From Bacteroidota bacterium (GTDB lineage Bacteria; Bacteroidota; Ignavibacteria; Ignavibacteriales; Melioribacteraceae): a stretch of DNA of 64,000 nucleotides. Below the pieces are notes generated by a model. That model ran no database searches, was not told the DNA's origin, and worked only from the letters and a program-made list of their open reading frames with translations. The DNA is taken from contig JAHISV010000005.1 in assembly GCA_018818065.1 (NCBI GenBank), forward strand, positions 478,527 through 542,526, written 5' to 3'. Made by a program: the position numbers and the translations under genes. Position 1 is the first letter of the stretch. Each line of letters opens with the position of its first letter. Shown piece by piece: positions 62,509 to 64,000 of the stretch.

Positions 62509-63864
62509 TTAGTTTGCCTTCCAATATGATGGTAGTTTACCGTCAACGATAATTCCCTGGTCTGCGGCTTTTTCCCATTCTAAAAGATCTTCTTCGTATA
62601 GATATAATTGTTTGTTTCTAAGTGTATCGCCTTCAGCCATTATATGACAGGCGTCATAACATGCTTTGCCTTCTTCAACTTCAGTTCTGGTAGTCCACTT
62701 TAATATATTATGTGGTGTAGTATATTTATAAGTCGGATGAGCATCGAAGGTTGCTAATTGATCAACTCCGTAATTTGACCATGTGTCCGGAGCCGATAGC
62801 GACTGACGAAGTAAAGCAAATTTGTAAGGTTTAATTTCCGGAATAGGATTCATACCGATTTTAAAACTTTGATGAGCTTCAATTCTTGCCCCAACACCAT
62901 GTACGTGACAGCTGCCGCAATTGTTGTAATCCTGGGAGTGGCATACATTACAGTTAAAAGTATCAAAGTGTTTTGCATGGTAGTCATTAGCAGTCTCCAT
63001 ACCTGAATGACAATCTGTACATTCCGGTTTTAGCGCCATTTGATAACGAGTATCATACTTAACTCCATCGCCATGTATTTCATCTGTTGAATGGCAAGTG
63101 ACACATTTGTATCCCATTTTTGTCAGGTGTACATCTGGTACAGTGCCAATAGCAACTCCATAATAGGCATGACCACCGCGGCTAACATGGCATGTTGTGC
63201 AATGATCTCTTTGATCGGGTTTAACAAAATTATGACCGGCATAAAGTCCGCCGCCGCCCTGAATAGGACGATTAACGTGGCAGTCACCGCAGCTGGCGTG
63301 GCACTTTGCACAGTTTGCTTCATAACCTTCTGCCAGATGTTCAGGAATAGAATTAAAATTATCGTAACCGCCTCTTTCTACTACCATTCTTTTTTGACCC
63401 CAGCCTTGATTATGGAGACTATTGTGAGACTTTTCATAAATAGCCGGGTGACACGTAGCGCACTTTTCTTCCGCTGATTGGGAAGGTTTCTTTATAAAAT
63501 CACCTGAATGCGCAACTGCTTTGTCTGCGGTGTTGTCAGTGCCATTGTGGCAAGTCGTACAAGCAACCTGACCATGTATACTATTTTTAAAATCAGTATA
63601 ACCAGTGCCGCCTAAATAGACTCTGTCATATGGCTCATAGTGGGGAACATCACCGCCACAGCCGGCACCACCTGTAGAGGGTGGGTCAGGAGTGTAAACA
63701 GCCTTTAGGACTTCATAATTTGTATGACAACCGTTACAGGAATTAGCCTGCATGGCCATCTCTTCTTCCTGTGATAGTGTTCCGTCATCTGTTTTTTTAT
63801 CGCAAGCCGTGAAGATGACAGTGACGATAATTAAGAGAAAAGCAATTCGCAAAATAGATTTCAT
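62509..63864 (-). CDS. Multihaem cytochrome c lipoprotein (10 CxxCH plus one CxxxCH)
   Basis: A 451-residue lipoprotein (lipobox FTAC21). CxxCH haem sites begin at Cys43, 102, 135, 185, 192, 222, 254, 282, 305 and 316; an eleventh site, CYDACH at 402-407, has three residues between the cysteines. Many extra His residues (SIHGQ, HNSLHNQ, VPDVHLTK, HAKHF) could be distal ligands. It should move electrons in the periplasm or at the outer membrane. No known catalytic motif for nitrite or sulphite reduction was recognised. It precedes the tandem-rhodanese gene in an operon. Its haem would come from the adjoining pathway. Confidence 0.92.
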   Translation of the reverse strand: MKSILRIAFLLIIVTVIFTACDKKTDDGTLSQEEEMAMQANSCNGCHTNYEVLKAVYTPDPPSTGGAGCGGDVPHYEPYDRVYLGGTGYTDFKNSIHGQVACTTCHNGTDNTADKAVAHSGDFIKKPSQSAEEKCATCHPAIYEKSHNSLHNQGWGQKRMVVERGGYDNFNSIPEHLAEGYEANCAKCHASCGDCHVNRPIQGGGGLYAGHNFVKPDQRDHCTTCHVSRGGHAYYGVAIGTVPDVHLTKMGYKCVTCHSTDEIHGDGVKYDTRYQMALKPECTDCHSGMETANDYHAKHFDTFNCNVCHSQDYNNCGSCHVHGVGARIEAHQSFKIGMNPIPEIKPYKFALLRQSLSAPDTWSNYGVDQLATFDAHPTYKYTTPHNILKWTTRTEVEEGKACYDACHIMAEGDTLRNKQLYLYEEDLLEWEKAADQGIIVDGKLPSYWKAN

Positions 63865-63969
63865 TTGGTTTACCTATAAGTAGTGTTGTTTAATCTATAC
63901 CTATAGGACAAAATGAGTGCCAATTCGTTTTTAGAACATAATAGGGCTTTTATGTCTTATTAATTGAAA

Positions 63970-63981
63970 CGAAACGTTTCG
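63970..63981. promoter_or_regulatory. 12-base palindrome resembling a LacI-family operator
   Basis: CGAAACGTTTCG is a perfect palindrome about 105 bases upstream of the cytochrome start, at the window edge. Its centre GAAACGTTTC is like operators of LacI/PurR-type repressors. It may control the cytochrome operon or a gene beyond the edge. Two copies of TACCTATA(A/G)G (63871-63880, 63898-63907) lie closer to the start. Confidence 0.35.
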
Positions 63982-64000
63982 CTTGGTAGTGTTTATAGTT

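Noticed and set aside
1..64000. tRNA, rRNA, CRISPR arrays, insertion sequences, integrases, phage genes
   Set aside because: I scanned the intergenic gaps and gene products and saw no TTCRANNC-type tRNA arms, no regular repeat-spacer array and no transposase or integrase motifs. A dedicated tool could still find something.

Overview
The window looks like a chromosomal segment of a free-living, Gram-negative bacterium of the Bacteroidota/Chlorobiota/Ignavibacteriota group, most likely an ignavibacterium. Evidence: two secreted proteins end in a type IX secretion (T9SS) sorting domain with the NYPNPFNP or NFPNPFNP motif; there is a TonB receptor with STN and carboxypeptidase-regulatory N-domains; FISUMP, DUF1566, DUF4382 and PorT-like barrel proteins are present; DNA is AT-rich; many hypothetical lipoproteins occur. 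I saw no tRNA, rRNA, CRISPR, insertion sequence or prophage.

Layout. 1-17.7 kb: end of a sensor kinase, a small membrane protein, then mostly minus-strand genes for a secreted GH113-like glycosidase, an FAD oxidoreductase, a cyclase, a Yip1 protein, a metallo-beta-lactamase-fold hydrolase, a Fic protein, an esterase and a FISUMP protein, then a plus-strand GH127 arabinofuranosidase and a seven-PAS sensor kinase. 17.2-28.3 kb: SnoaL-like protein, TonB receptor, hemL, murI, a Nudix hydrolase, hldD and metH. 28.5-32.4 kb: a plus-strand operon of corA, a class I glutamine amidotransferase, and a Ddl-like ATP-grasp ligase fused to an M20-type peptidase domain that has lost its metal ligands. 32.4-41.2 kb: surface proteins and lipoproteins, a 599-residue cysteine-containing protein of unknown family bounded by terminators, a hydrolase remnant, two methyltransferases and a metallo-hydrolase. 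41.4-51.1 kb: DEAD-box helicase, three tandem outer-membrane barrel paralogues, an SDR epimerase, a DRG-type GTPase, a GNAT acetyltransferase and a TPR sensor kinase. 51.1-60.8 kb: a nine-gene minus-strand haem operon, hemX-hemA-hemC-hemD-hemE-hemN-hemH-hemY-hemB. 61.0-64 kb: a TPR protein, then a multihaem cytochrome c lipoprotein with a tandem rhodanese lipoprotein.

How it fits together. The haem operon plus the distant hemL covers glutamyl-tRNA to protohaem, and the multihaem cytochrome at the right edge is a likely consumer of that haem. Carbohydrate use is suggested by the GH113-like and GH127 enzymes and by the TonB receptor, although no SusD partner is visible. Three histidine kinases occur without any response regulator in the window, so their partners lie elsewhere.

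Most promising for new biology: the amidotransferase/ATP-grasp-dead-M20 pair, the 599-residue cysteine protein with its leader hairpin, and the undecahaem cytochrome/rhodanese lipoprotein pair. All functional statements rest on reading motifs by eye; no database search was run.
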